Source: Bacteroidaceae bacterium
Lineage (GTDB): Bacteria > Bacteroidota > Bacteroidia > Bacteroidales > Bacteroidaceae
DNA length: 64,000 bases
Direction: 5' to 3'
Assembly (NCBI GenBank): GCA_017547165.1
Contig: JAFYQK010000001.1
Coordinates: 1 to 64,000 of the forward strand
Shown: positions 51,317 through 60,883 of the stretch, in pieces
How the letters are laid out: each line of letters starts with the position of its first letter
Numbering within the stretch: the first letter of the stretch is position 1
Position numbers and translations under genes: made by a program
Notes under the pieces: generated by a model
Told to the model about the DNA's origin: nothing
The model's input: only the letters and a program-made list of their open reading frames with translations
The model's database searches: none

Positions 51317-52401
51317 AGCTGCTCGTATTGTCTGGCAACCTTGATGTAATCGTGATGGCGGTGTATGTATTCTATGCTTTGTTGTTTTAGTGAGGCAAGT
51401 TTTTCGGGGTGTAGTATGATATGTTCCAACTCGCTATAACAACTTTCGTATGTAGGAAGAACGTTTATGATGGGGCGTAGTTCTGTCTCGTCAAGAATCT
51501 GGTAGTTTTCTTCTTCACCACCACCAACATTCACAACTCCTTTGCTCATTGCCATGAGTGCATTCATAGCAGGGGTGTAGGAATAGAGTTGGTCAAGTAT
51601 TAGGTCGCTATCCTCTACCATCTTTTGATATTGCTCAAAAGGGACACCGTTGACAATGGCAAGTTCTGCTTTTTCGTGATACTTGTCAACCAGGTCTTTG
51701 GCAGCCTTTAGCATAATGTCAGTGCCCTTGTACGCGGAACGTGATTTACTGATGCCAATGAAGATGCGAACTTTTTTATCTTCCGTCTTGCAGACTGCTG
51801 TGTGCTGTGGCATTTCTATTGGGAATGGAATGAAAGACATTTTCTCTCTGAGACCTGCCACTTCGTTGTATGTAGCCCAATACTCCTGAAGACCAGCAAC
51901 AATCCAGTCTGAAGTAGTGGCAATATGTTTACTGAGTGTTTCTTTTGCGGTATTCACCCAATCGCGTCGTATGACTTCGGCTGTATCATCAGTACGTACG
52001 CAGTTACCAATATTAAAATCACTATATCTTAATGGTCTGATATCGGTATTTACCTTCACCCAATAATAATCGATGCCGAAAGCACCCAGAATAACGCGTT
52101 TGTTGTGGCGTTTCAGATACCTATATATATATATAATGTGTTCGGCCTTTAGTTCAAGGAACATTGGATTTATGAGCTGCACTATGTCATATCCTCGCAT
52201 TTTGGGCAGACTGAACATCAATTTAAGGAGAAAAGATAGTGTTCCGAAAATTCCCTCCTTGCGTTCCAAATCAATGTCTCTTTCGTATTGCTTCCAGAAG
52301 TCACCATTGCTTGCAACAATACATTCGTGCCCAAGGGTTCTCAGACCTTTGGCAAGTGTGGCATGAACATTAGAGTATTCACCGAGGAGGAGTATTTTCA
52401 T
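51298..52401 (-). CDS. Glycosyltransferase, GT4/GT-B like
   Basis: A 367-residue protein of GT-B type. The N-terminal half starts MKILLLGEYSNVHATLAKGL; the C-terminal half has RIFIGISKSRSAYKGTDIML, LILDQLYSYTPAMNALMAMS and a GGGEEE loop where the EX7E motif region of GT4 enzymes lies. It probably adds one sugar in the same polysaccharide pathway. It is the last gene of a minus-strand run with a GT2 and a flippase. Confidence 0.8.
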   Translation of the reverse strand: MKILLLGEYSNVHATLAKGLRTLGHECIVASNGDFWKQYERDIDLERKEGIFGTLSFLLKLMFSLPKMRGYDIVQLINPMFLELKAEHIIYIYRYLKRHNKRVILGAFGIDYYWVKVNTDIRPLRYSDFNIGNCVRTDDTAEVIRRDWVNTAKETLSKHIATTSDWIVAGLQEYWATYNEVAGLREKMSFIPFPIEMPQHTAVCKTEDKKVRIFIGISKSRSAYKGTDIMLKAAKDLVDKYHEKAELAIVNGVPFEQYQKMVEDSDLILDQLYSYTPAMNALMAMSKGVVNVGGGEEENYQILDETELRPIINVLPTYESCYSELEHIILHPEKLASLKQQSIEYIHRHHDYIKVARQYEQLYLSLL

Positions 52402-52419
52402 GTCAATTCATTTAAGTAA

Positions 52420-53532
52420 TTAGACTATAGCGGTTCTATATAGTCTGTAGTCGTTTTGGTTTATGGAGCGAACAAGAATTTTAGATGTTTGTGACAATAT
52501 GTTTATGACATCATTATTTTGCAGATACTCATTAAAGTATTTCCGGGTAGTGTGGGTTATAATTTTAAAGAATGATTGCAGAAGTTTCTCGTTGCCCAAG
52601 GTGCGTAAGTGGGAAGTTGTAGATAGTGCGTCTTTAATGTAATCAAGGAAAAGTTGTTGGGTGGCAGAGTTGCCTGTGGAGAAATAATCATTAAGAACTC
52701 TCAGACTCACCCACAGTGAGTCGATTGAACGGAATGTTCCCTGGAACGAATGCATTATTGAACCTGGGTTCTGTCTGTAGAAATAGTGCTTGCCTGGAAC
52801 GAGTATTTTTTTCTTACATAGAGGATATAGATAAAAAATATTTATAGTGTCCTCGAACCAATAGTGTGGGGGAAAATGTATATTGCTAAAGAGTTTGGAA
52901 TAATAGACCTTGCCCCATGCGAAACCATGTGATGATCCTGTGGTGAAATTACCTTCTGCGATTTCTGCATTGTTTTCTATTGCGGCATCCATAAGTGCTT
53001 TGATTGCTCCAGGCATAAGGGTGTCGTCGCTATCGACAAACATGATATATCGTCCACGAATGTTGTTGAGTGCCTTGTTACGAGCACACGATGGCCCTTG
53101 GTTGGGCTGATGTATGATTTCTATATTATCTTGATGCTCGGTGCCGTCAAGTGATGTGCGGAAGTTCTCAATTATCTGAGCACTGTTGTCGGTGCTTCCG
53201 TCGTTGATGATGCTGACAAAGACATCGTATCCGCTTTCTTGGTTAAAAACCGAATTGAGACAGTCGCCAAGATATGCGGCAGTGTTGTAGACGGGTATGA
53301 TGATATGCAGGTCGTGGTCGGCAATGATTTTGTTGGTGCACAAGCAAGTTTCCCCCTTGTCGGGGTGTATGGAGGAGATGTGGTTCAGGGCTTCTTCATA
53401 TGTGGTTGAAAGGTGTTTGGGGAAACGAAGTCCTGTGGTGTGGTAGAAAAGTGGAAATAGGGAATGACTTACTTCTTTGAACCGGTATTTGAGCATTTCC
53501 CTTATTTTTACAATATTGTATGAATGTTCCAT
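52420..53532 (-). CDS. Family 2 glycosyltransferase
   Basis: A 370-residue protein from the ATG at 53532. After about 75 leading residues the GT2 domain begins (IIIPVYNTAAYLGDCLNSVF), with SIINDGSTDNSAQII and the DxD motif FVDSDDT; YWFEDTINIFY is the acceptor-side motif. It starts 2 bases after the flippase stop and lies 18 bases upstream of the GT4-like gene, so these are one operon. Confidence 0.88.
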   Translation of the reverse strand: MEHSYNIVKIREMLKYRFKEVSHSLFPLFYHTTGLRFPKHLSTTYEEALNHISSIHPDKGETCLCTNKIIADHDLHIIIPVYNTAAYLGDCLNSVFNQESGYDVFVSIINDGSTDNSAQIIENFRTSLDGTEHQDNIEIIHQPNQGPSCARNKALNNIRGRYIMFVDSDDTLMPGAIKALMDAAIENNAEIAEGNFTTGSSHGFAWGKVYYSKLFSNIHFPPHYWFEDTINIFYLYPLCKKKILVPGKHYFYRQNPGSIMHSFQGTFRSIDSLWVSLRVLNDYFSTGNSATQQLFLDYIKDALSTTSHLRTLGNEKLLQSFFKIITHTTRKYFNEYLQNNDVINILSQTSKILVRSINQNDYRLYRTAIV

Positions 53533-53534
53533 TC

Positions 53535-54995
53535 TCAATTGGAGGAGTTATATTCTTTTTTGACACTCTTGGTGAGTGAATGGTAGGTATGTGTTGCGAC
53601 AATAAGAATGAGTGGTATTCCTAATGCGTAACGTAGGATGTCAGTGCACGTCAGGCATAGTAGCATGGTGAAACATACAAGACATGATGTACTGATGATG
53701 TGGAACCAGTTTTTGCGTGTGATGCTGATGTTGTAGAAAAAACGGTTTACTATACTTAAAACCACTGTGTTTGATACTCCAACGGTAGAGAGGGCAATGC
53801 CAATGCCTTCGAGTCCCCAAAGACTATAGAGGTAGTATGTGGAAGTGATTAAAATAATGTTGTATGTTGCTTCAAGTAAAAAAAACATCCACGAATGTCC
53901 ATGGGCCAAGGATACATATTCCAATGGAACTGTGATTGAACGGTGAAGTTGGAAAAGACCTGCCAAGGTGCACATGGTGATAATAGGGGAGAAGTCGGAG
54001 GTGAACAGCAGGTTTACGCTTAAGGGCAGTGCAATGATGAAAAGCATGACGATGGGAGTGCTGATGGAGAGACCGACATTTATTTGCTTGTTGACTGTCT
54101 CGTTCTTCTTTATCTTATCATTGCAGACACTTGTAAGCCGTGGAAAATAGTCGGTGGCGGTGGAACTGAGTATTACACCCATATAGTACATGATAAGTGC
54201 ATAGCCTGCTTTGTAGAGACCAACTTGCTCGGTTGAGGTTATTATGTGGTATATGCAGGTGGTGGTGACAACTCCAATTATTGATGTGATGGCATAAGGA
54301 ATGCCAAACTTTAATAGGGGAAGTCCCTTAACATATATTTCTTTCTCAAATAAGGCAACGCGGTATGGAAAACTTTGTGTGCAGAACCACAGGTGTACTG
54401 ATGCTTCAATGATAAAGCAGATGTTCAGGCAAGGAATGATTCCTTTAAGTCCGAAGATGGAATATATAACTATTGTGGACAGAACAGTGAATATGGTACC
54501 AAGTACCTCTACTGTTGCCACGCGCTTAAGTTTGTGTGTTCCTTTAAGTATGGCACATTCTCCTATTGTTATGGGAATAAAGAATGCTGCAGGTATGAAC
54601 ATGAGAATTTCCCAATGGTGTTGGCCTTCCTTGAAAAATATATTTGAGGCAAAAAAGAATAGCGCAACGCAAATCAGGATATCAATAATAGCCATTAAGA
54701 GTGACCAACTGCGAATCACTCTTGCCATAATGATTACATCATCAATATGCTCTTTTTCGTCTATTTCGCTAAGCTGGCGTATACCTGCTGTTTCAAGACC
54801 AATGTTGGTGCATGAACGTATTAGTTCAAGAATATTTTGGTATATAGCAATAAGGCCAGTGCCAAAAGGACCGAGCAGAAGAGCTGTTACCTTGCCACGT
54901 GCGAGATTGGCTATTATCTTTAGCATCTCCACGCTACCAAAGATGCTAATGTATTTTAGTATATGATGTATTGAGGAATGTGGGTTGTTTTTCAT
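53535..54995 (-). CDS. Polysaccharide flippase, Wzx/MOP superfamily
   Basis: A 486-residue protein with about 12-14 membrane helices. The first helices show the Wzx pattern (ANLARGKVTALLLGPFGTGLIAIYQNILELI), and TEQVGLYKAGYALIMYYMGVILSSTATDYFPRL is typical of the middle of the family. It should move lipid-linked oligosaccharide repeat units across the inner membrane. Its neighbours are glycosyltransferases on the same strand, in agreement with surface-polysaccharide synthesis. Confidence 0.9.
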   Translation of the reverse strand: MKNNPHSSIHHILKYISIFGSVEMLKIIANLARGKVTALLLGPFGTGLIAIYQNILELIRSCTNIGLETAGIRQLSEIDEKEHIDDVIIMARVIRSWSLLMAIIDILICVALFFFASNIFFKEGQHHWEILMFIPAAFFIPITIGECAILKGTHKLKRVATVEVLGTIFTVLSTIVIYSIFGLKGIIPCLNICFIIEASVHLWFCTQSFPYRVALFEKEIYVKGLPLLKFGIPYAITSIIGVVTTTCIYHIITSTEQVGLYKAGYALIMYYMGVILSSTATDYFPRLTSVCNDKIKKNETVNKQINVGLSISTPIVMLFIIALPLSVNLLFTSDFSPIITMCTLAGLFQLHRSITVPLEYVSLAHGHSWMFFLLEATYNIILITSTYYLYSLWGLEGIGIALSTVGVSNTVVLSIVNRFFYNISITRKNWFHIISTSCLVCFTMLLCLTCTDILRYALGIPLILIVATHTYHSLTKSVKKEYNSSN

Positions 54996-55014
54996 GTATT
55001 ATATCGTGCGAGGG

Positions 55015-56244
55015 TTAAAAGTTGGTGTAGACGCATTGGTAACCAACAATTCGGTCGTATCGTCCGCCAATTTCACGATAATAGATAAAGGTTTGATATT
55101 CATTTTCCGTCTGCCAGAAGTCGCCCATTGTCTGCAATGTGCTTCCATCAGAGGTGATATACAGGTATTCGTAGTATCCTTGCTTGAGAAGGATTGATGC
55201 TTCGTAGCATTGGTATTCTTCGTTGTAGAACATCTTACACGTTGGATCGAATTCACCATTAGTCCATTGACCGCTGACATAGACATCTTGATCAAGGCGC
55301 GGGATTTCAAGTGTGAAGTGAACAATGACATATTCAGATTGGGTAGAGTTGCTCTCCTGATCTTGTGTGCGAGGATAAAAGACACCATTGTTGTCTTGTG
55401 CAGAGAGGTAACTTTGAGAAAGGGTATTTATCCACAGGGTGGCATGGTGGTAGGGTTCGAACCAACGCATGTTGTCAACATTCATACCGGATTGGTAGAC
55501 ATTGAGCACTTCAAACTTGTGATACTCATTGCCTGCCGGGAATATAAGCTCGTTGTGGTGGTTCCATTCCAGTCCGTTTGCCTTATTGATATTTGGCTTG
55601 ATGCCAGAGACCGTACGTGACGGACGTCGGTTCTGCATCACAACGGCATGAATCTGGTTGTAAGGGTCAAGTACCTTTAGAGGGCCGTAGTTGAGTTGTA
55701 ATGTTACTTGTTGGTGGTGTTCGTTGAAATCAATGTCGGTATTGGAAGATACTTGCATTGAGAGTTTTGCTTCGTCTTCAACCACCATGAAACGTGCTTC
55801 AAGTATAGGGTCCGAATCCGTGTCGCCATTCTCATATACCAACAGTTTGTAGTTGCCACTAAGCAATACGTTGGCATTTCGGTTGGGAAATGTTAAGGAG
55901 TAGTGTGTGTAATTTTGTGTGGTGTTGAAGCTTGTCTCATAATCTTCGACAGGATTGTCGTTGGTGCCTCGGAGGTAGTCACTCTCAAAGATGTCTGTAG
56001 TAGGTTGCCAATCACGAGTGCAATGTTGGATGCGATAGGTGTAGTGGTGATAGTCATGCGACATATCATCCCACGAGATGGTGAGATAGGAAGAGTGGTT
56101 TAATTTCAATACCGGGGGAAGAAGAGGATTATTGTTGGTGGTGATTTGTAGCGAATGCACATTCTTGTCATATACAATGTGCTGACCATACAAACTAATG
56201 GTCAGACACAGTGCAATGAAGACGTGTGTGATTCGTTGAATCAT
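55015..56244 (-). CDS. DUF5103 family exported protein
   Basis: A 409-residue exported protein from the ATG at 56244; the signal peptide ends SLYGQ. The body matches DUF5103: LPPVLKLNHSSYLTISWDDMSHDYHHYTYRIQHC near the start, a beta-sandwich middle, and YYEYLYITSDGS near the end. The family is confined to Bacteroidetes and its role is unknown; the sandwich suggests an envelope protein. It lies between a TRIC-type channel gene and the flippase with gaps of 9 and 19 bases. Confidence 0.85.
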   Translation of the reverse strand: MIQRITHVFIALCLTISLYGQHIVYDKNVHSLQITTNNNPLLPPVLKLNHSSYLTISWDDMSHDYHHYTYRIQHCTRDWQPTTDIFESDYLRGTNDNPVEDYETSFNTTQNYTHYSLTFPNRNANVLLSGNYKLLVYENGDTDSDPILEARFMVVEDEAKLSMQVSSNTDIDFNEHHQQVTLQLNYGPLKVLDPYNQIHAVVMQNRRPSRTVSGIKPNINKANGLEWNHHNELIFPAGNEYHKFEVLNVYQSGMNVDNMRWFEPYHHATLWINTLSQSYLSAQDNNGVFYPRTQDQESNSTQSEYVIVHFTLEIPRLDQDVYVSGQWTNGEFDPTCKMFYNEEYQCYEASILLKQGYYEYLYITSDGSTLQTMGDFWQTENEYQTFIYYREIGGRYDRIVGYQCVYTNF

Positions 56245-56253
56245 GCTCAAAAA

Positions 56254-56922
56254 CTATTCTCCCCTTACAATAGGCAAGTGCCAATGGAATTTAACAGCAA
56301 AGCATCTTACAGCTATAACAACGATGCTGGAGAGCATGGCACTGATGGCTGCGTCGAATCCAAGTGTGTGCATGATAGAGTAGACTATACCGCCTGCAAC
56401 ACATGCCAAGGCATATATCTCTTTGCGGAAGATAAGGGGCACCTCGTTGATGAGAACATCACGGATTACACCGCCGGCAGCACCGGTGACGGAACCCATT
56501 GTGATGGCAGTCCACATGGGGAATCCCATCTGTAATGTCTTTTCTATGCCAACCACATTAAACAGAGCCAAACCAACGGTGTCGAAGATGAACCATGTGT
56601 TCTTCTGCTTTACAAGGTATTTGGCAAAGATGTGTACAAAAAGTACGGCGAGGGCACACCAGATGAAGTATATCTCGTTTATCATCCAGAATGGATTTAC
56701 TCCGAGCATGATATCGCGCAAGGTTCCTCCTCCAATAGCTGTTGCCATACCTACAATCCAAGCTCCAAAGACATCAAATTGTTTGGCACTTGCCAAACGG
56801 ATACCAGAGAGGGCAAAGGCAAAGGTTCCGACAAATTCAATCATGATGAAGAATGAAGGAAGGTGCAAAGTGTCAGCCAAAGCATTAAACCAGTTTATGG
56901 CATCAAGCCAAATCTGTTCCAT
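56254..56922 (-). CDS. TRIC-type cation channel family protein (YadS/UPF0126)
   Basis: A 222-residue protein with seven membrane helices and the two UPF0126 repeats: GTFAFALSGIRLASAKQFDVFGAW, GGGTLRDIMLG and the partner GSVTGAAGGVIRDVLINEVP. The glycine-rich bends with Arg-Asp (LRD, IRD) are the family signature. Prokaryotic relatives form trimeric potassium-permeable channels. It is followed by the DUF5103 gene after 9 bases. Confidence 0.9.
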   Translation of the reverse strand: MEQIWLDAINWFNALADTLHLPSFFIMIEFVGTFAFALSGIRLASAKQFDVFGAWIVGMATAIGGGTLRDIMLGVNPFWMINEIYFIWCALAVLFVHIFAKYLVKQKNTWFIFDTVGLALFNVVGIEKTLQMGFPMWTAITMGSVTGAAGGVIRDVLINEVPLIFRKEIYALACVAGGIVYSIMHTLGFDAAISAMLSSIVVIAVRCFAVKFHWHLPIVRGE

Positions 56923-56955
56923 GTTGTTAAATTGAAGTTACAAATATAAATAAAT

Positions 56956-57222
56956 CTATTCTGCTAATCCAATCTCTTTCCATTCCTGCATGGTGTGAAG
57001 AGCATCTTTGAGGGCTGTTTCTCTGTCAACCTCGTAGTTAGAGAGGAGTACTTCTGCCATATCGTCAGCAGAAAAATCCTTGTCGCATAGGGTTTGCCAC
57101 ATGAGGGCCGCAGATTCGTTGAGACTGATTATTTTGGAGAAATCAATGTTCTTCTCTCCATGTGCTATCACTATGTATTCTCCGCAAAGTTCGCGTAGTT
57201 CAAAACCTTCTTTTATTCTCAT
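56956..57222 (-). CDS. PqqD-family peptide-binding protein
   Basis: An 88-residue protein from the ATG at 57222; a longer frame begins with GTG and overlaps the previous gene. It has the PqqD winged-helix pattern: FELRELCGEYIVIAHGE, then SLNESAALMWQTLCDKDFSADDMAEVLLSNYEVD. PqqD/RiPP recognition elements bind leader peptides and present them to modifying enzymes. It is the last gene of a four-gene overlapping run with a peptidase and an HprK-like kinase. Confidence 0.85.
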   Translation of the reverse strand: MRIKEGFELRELCGEYIVIAHGEKNIDFSKIISLNESAALMWQTLCDKDFSADDMAEVLLSNYEVDRETALKDALHTMQEWKEIGLAE

Positions 57223-57242
57223 TTCTTTTGCAATGGTTAAAT

Positions 57243-57803
57243 TTATATGATTGTTCGGTATATGAAAAGCAAATATCTCCTGAGGGGTAGTAACTTGTTC
57301 CACAAGATAATACTTTTAGTAAGTTGGGGCTTATCGGCAGGTATAATTCTATTTGGTCGAATGTAATGCGTTACTATACCGCAAAGATCCTTCCGCATGC
57401 ATTGCTCAGTTTCTCTTATGTTGCCATCGCCCATAAGTGTTATCTCATCAAGATTTGAGTCCTGGGGATGGTGTTTTATGTTTATTATTCGATGCAGAAC
57501 ATATTTGCCTAGTGATATTTCTGCCAATACTGCATCGTATTTTTGGGCATTTTGGGGTGAGTCCAATTGTACCTTGTCGCGTATGTGCTCAAGAAAAGGA
57601 CGCATGCTCCAACCTTTTACCATTATTGTTGCTGTATACCCTTGGCGGATACTATCTCTGACCGCGCCAAGAAGTATTTCGTTGGGAATCTCCTTGTGGG
57701 TAGCATGAGTCTGTGTACCGTTGCGTTTTCGGTAACAAATCCTAATAGGCAAGAACAACAGATGAAGTGCCTTATATATTACATTCTTTACAGATTGTGT
57801 CAT
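57243..57803 (-). CDS. S24/S26-family peptidase-like protein
   Basis: A 186-residue protein. The LexA/signal-peptidase fold starts at VKGWSMRPFLEHIRDKV (Ser66 in the GxSMxP motif), with VLAEISLGKYVLHRI and LMGDGN as the following strands. Where a catalytic Lys is usual, HRI is present, as in a Bacteroidetes subgroup of S24/S26 proteins. It overlaps the HprK-like gene by 32 bases and precedes the PqqD gene by 20, so it probably acts on a peptide handled by PqqD. Confidence 0.82.
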   Translation of the reverse strand: MTQSVKNVIYKALHLLFLPIRICYRKRNGTQTHATHKEIPNEILLGAVRDSIRQGYTATIMVKGWSMRPFLEHIRDKVQLDSPQNAQKYDAVLAEISLGKYVLHRIINIKHHPQDSNLDEITLMGDGNIRETEQCMRKDLCGIVTHYIRPNRIIPADKPQLTKSIILWNKLLPLRRYLLFIYRTII

Positions 57804-58656
57804 GGCAAAGTTTTGCAGCCTCGTTATCTGGCAGACATCGCAGTTCCCAGATATTGCAATGTTGTATGAGCTTTGTTACACTGTCGCATATTCCGCTGTA
57901 TACCCGCTTATCCCACTTCATATTGCTGCAGGCTGGCAAGATATATGTCATTGCTTCGATGGGTCGAAGTTGACGGATGACATTCTCGGAGTGCTGCTTG
58001 ATACGCACTATGCCTCCGATGGGCACTTGTGTGTTGCGATAACAAGGTGTTTTCCCACTCCATGGAGATCCATAGACATATGGAGTTCCGTCGGGCAGTA
58101 TTCTGATGATAGGGTTGTCGTCGTTTAATAATTCACAATTATTAATTGTGGTATACCAAAGATGTGTGTGGGTGCTTTTGCCTGTGCCGCTCGGAGCCGT
58201 CATGAGGTATCCCATGTTTTTGTGGCGTATCACACTTGAGTGTATCAGTATCGTGTCAAGAGTTGCCGTGGCAAAGGCAAAGGCCATCATTATGCAGTTG
58301 TTGAGCCCGTAGTGGCATTGCGCTTCTGTACCATCGTAGATTTTTACTTTACACAATGTAAAAAGGGAGTCAGAATGCATTGTAGCACACAGATGTCCGA
58401 GAGAATCGTGCAAATCAAATCTATAACCGCCGAATGGTGTTCGGTAGACCCCGTAATCGCATCCGCCAACATCAAAAAGTCCAACTTCGGTGATGCCGTC
58501 TTCTTCTGGGAGTGTATCTGTTACGATGACTGACAGAATAAAGTCTTCCTCTTCAGAACATGAAAATGGAATGAGATTGGGCAACAGAACTTCGTCGTGG
58601 GTGATGTGGCCGAAATCTATAGATATATTATGTCCTGCAATTTTATAGGTTTTCAT
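57772..58656 (-). CDS. HprK-like serine kinase
   Basis: A 294-residue protein with an HPr-kinase-like C-terminal half. The P-loop APSGTGKST is at residues 154-162, and LLNDDNPII (Asp179, Asp180) corresponds to the HprK Mg/substrate site; YGSPWSGK follows. The first 140 residues are beta-rich and unlike HPr kinase. Related enzymes in lasso-peptide clusters phosphorylate a Ser on the precursor. It overlaps both neighbours by 14 and 32 bases. Confidence 0.82.
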   Translation of the reverse strand: MKTYKIAGHNISIDFGHITHDEVLLPNLIPFSCSEEEDFILSVIVTDTLPEEDGITEVGLFDVGGCDYGVYRTPFGGYRFDLHDSLGHLCATMHSDSLFTLCKVKIYDGTEAQCHYGLNNCIMMAFAFATATLDTILIHSSVIRHKNMGYLMTAPSGTGKSTHTHLWYTTINNCELLNDDNPIIRILPDGTPYVYGSPWSGKTPCYRNTQVPIGGIVRIKQHSENVIRQLRPIEAMTYILPACSNMKWDKRVYSGICDSVTKLIQHCNIWELRCLPDNEAAKLCHDTICKECNI

Positions 58657-59071
58657 GTTCGGTCCATTCTATTGGAGTGAATTTGAATTCTCCGGCATCA
58701 AGGACTTTAAGGTATGTGGATTTGTCTTTAAGATTTTTGTCTCTGACCTTGATATATTTCTTCTCTAAGGAATTTCTCTTTTTACTGAAGAATATGGTGC
58801 ATGTAGTATTTGGCTGTTTCTTGAAATGCTCAATCCAAATCTGCAACTGTTGCGAATAGATACTTCGGTCGTAAAGAAAACCGGTTTTGGTTTCTATGTA
58901 TGCAGGGTTAATCACCTGAATGTCGGTGATGTATGTGATGGAGTCGGTAAAATTTGTGCTTACTCCAAAAATATAGACTTTTTGCGCTTTAGGCTTTGCT
59001 TCGGCATTTATGACATGCAGCGACAGAATAGCTATGAGGCTAATGCAAAGAATTTTGCTCCAATTTTTCAT
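58643..59071 (-). CDS. Small exported protein of unknown function
   Basis: A 142-residue protein with a signal peptide (IALLSLHVINAEAK). The mature part is basic and beta-rich: KAQKVYIFGVSTNFTDSITYITDIQ, then a Lys-rich helix and VLDAGEFKFTPIEW. I recognise no family. Its 3' end overlaps the HprK-like gene by 14 bases, placing it as first gene of the kinase - peptidase - PqqD cassette. A TAACTTTG element about 20 bases upstream of the ATG suggests its own promoter. Confidence 0.7.
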   Translation of the reverse strand: MKNWSKILCISLIAILSLHVINAEAKPKAQKVYIFGVSTNFTDSITYITDIQVINPAYIETKTGFLYDRSIYSQQLQIWIEHFKKQPNTTCTIFFSKKRNSLEKKYIKVRDKNLKDKSTYLKVLDAGEFKFTPIEWTEHENL

Positions 59072-59189
59072 TTTAGTATATTATTATTTTGTGCAAAGTT
59101 ACAAAATTAAGTGGAGAATAGAAAACGCTTGCTATTAAAACATTGATTTAACAGGTTATTTGTCGGAAATGTATGCTGCAAAAGTGTTT

Positions 59190-59232
59190 AGAAAAAGGAA
59201 AGGAGGATGTAGTCTGTGCCACATCCTCCTGA
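59190..59232 (-). terminator. Rho-independent terminator of the DegP-like gene
   Basis: AGGAGGATGT at about 59201-59210 pairs with ACATCCTCCT at 59221-59230; on the minus strand it runs into TTTCCTTTTTC. It separates the protease gene from the HprK cassette. Confidence 0.85.
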
Positions 59233-59250
59233 ATGCATATATGTATAGGT

Positions 59251-60714
59251 TTATTCTTCTGCTAGATCAATAACAAAGCTTTGCTTTCTGCCACTTGGGG
59301 CAATGGCCTTGATCCAAAGGGTACGGTCAGAACTCTGGTTGGTTGTTTTAATGACTTTTTCCCAGTCTTCTGTGGTTTCAAGTCGTGTGTCATTGATATC
59401 AAGGATAATGGTGCCTTTGGTTACTCCTGCCTTTTGCATTTTGCCTTTGCGTATTGCCTTGACAACAAGGCCATATGGCAAGCCCAGACGTGATTTCTCG
59501 TCCTGAGAAAGTTCCGCAAGTGAAACTCCCATTTCGTCGACATCTACTTCTTGGATGACCTTGGTAGAGCCTTGACTGTTTTTTAAAGTGACAGTTTGGG
59601 TATGTTTTTGTTTGTTGCGTAGCCATGTTATGCTGACTTTATCACCTGGGCGATGCTGGGTGATAGCTTCCTGAAGTTCTGACATCTTGTGAACTTCCTT
59701 GCCATTGAAATGTGTGATGGCATCTCCTTGCTGGAGACCGGCCTCTTCTGCCGCAGAACCTTGTGACACTTCGTTGACCCATATACCAGTGAGAGTGCCA
59801 AGATCGGGGGTGTTTCCTTTGGCTTTTTCGGCATCGATGTAGTTTGTTACGTCGCCACCAGAAACACCAAGAATGGCACGTTGCACTGTTCCGAAGGTTT
59901 TGAGATCGTAAACAACCTTGTTCATTATGGAAGTTGGAATAGCAAAACCATAACCGCTATAGCTACCTGTTTGCGAATATAGCATGGCATTGATGCCAAC
60001 AAGTTCTCCGCGTGCATTGACAAGGGCTCCACCAGAGTTGCCTTGGTTAATGGCGGCGTCGGTTTGAATGAAACTCTCAATACCATTAGCTCCAAGACTT
60101 CTTGCCTTGGCTGAAACAATACCTGCTGTAACGGTGCTTGTAAGATTGAATGGATTGCCAACGGCAAGAACCCATTCGCCAATCTTGAGATTATCGCTGT
60201 TTCCAATGGGAAGTGTTGGAAAGTCTTTGCCTTCAATCTTAATGAGAGCAAGGTCGGTGATGGGATCAAGTCCAATAATTCGGCCTGAGAACTCGCGGTT
60301 GTCATTCAGTTTTACAAGTATTTCGTCCGCACCGCCTACGACATGGTTGTTTGTTACGATGTAGCCGTCGCTTGAGATGATGACACCAGAACCGGAACCA
60401 CGACTGTCTGGTTCTTTATATTCGCGTTGCTGAGGAGTGTATCCGCGTTGACCGAAAAAGTCTCCAAAGAATTCGGCAAAAGGGTCGCGGTAGGTTATCT
60501 TGTGTGTCTTGCCGGTTTTTGTGACTTTGATATATACTACGGCGTTTACGCTCTTCTCGGCTGCATAGGTTAAATCCACATAACCTTGGGGTACCGCCAT
60601 GGAAACTGTCTTTTCTTCTGTAGACTTAATGTTTGCTGGTTCTGCCGCACTCTCAGCTTTTCCTGTGCATGACATCAGGGTTGAAGCTAAAAGGATAATC
60701 AGTGTTTTCTTCAT
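59251..60714 (-). CDS. degP: DegP/HtrA-family serine protease, lipoprotein
   Basis: A 487-residue Do-type protease. The start MKKTLIILLASTLMSC is a lipoprotein signal (Cys16), so it is membrane-tethered in the periplasm, as in other Bacteroidetes. The catalytic triad is His124 (TNNHVV), Asp154 (DPITDLALIK) and Ser227 (QGNSGGAL). Two PDZ domains follow (about 290-390 and 400-480). It degrades misfolded envelope proteins. A promoter was not resolved. Confidence 0.95.
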   Translation of the reverse strand: MKKTLIILLASTLMSCTGKAESAAEPANIKSTEEKTVSMAVPQGYVDLTYAAEKSVNAVVYIKVTKTGKTHKITYRDPFAEFFGDFFGQRGYTPQQREYKEPDSRGSGSGVIISSDGYIVTNNHVVGGADEILVKLNDNREFSGRIIGLDPITDLALIKIEGKDFPTLPIGNSDNLKIGEWVLAVGNPFNLTSTVTAGIVSAKARSLGANGIESFIQTDAAINQGNSGGALVNARGELVGINAMLYSQTGSYSGYGFAIPTSIMNKVVYDLKTFGTVQRAILGVSGGDVTNYIDAEKAKGNTPDLGTLTGIWVNEVSQGSAAEEAGLQQGDAITHFNGKEVHKMSELQEAITQHRPGDKVSITWLRNKQKHTQTVTLKNSQGSTKVIQEVDVDEMGVSLAELSQDEKSRLGLPYGLVVKAIRKGKMQKAGVTKGTIILDINDTRLETTEDWEKVIKTTNQSSDRTLWIKAIAPSGRKQSFVIDLAEE

Positions 60715-60845
60715 AATTATATAGATGTTTAATGTGTTTTATTTCGGGAAATGGGAAGTCGTGGTGATTGTGTTGGCAAAAGTATGAAGAAATCGATTAG
60801 GTTGTCATTTTCGTTGTCTTTATTTAACCTTTTAATGGTGTGGGT

Positions 60846-60876
60846 TTTGCCATTTTAAGGAATATTCGTAAATTTG
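60846..60876 (+). promoter_or_regulatory. rnpB promoter
   Basis: TTTG (60846-60849), exactly 19 bp and TAAATTTG (60869-60876) match the Bacteroidetes consensus; transcription should begin near 60884. Confidence 0.9.
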
Positions 60877-60883
60877 CACACAA

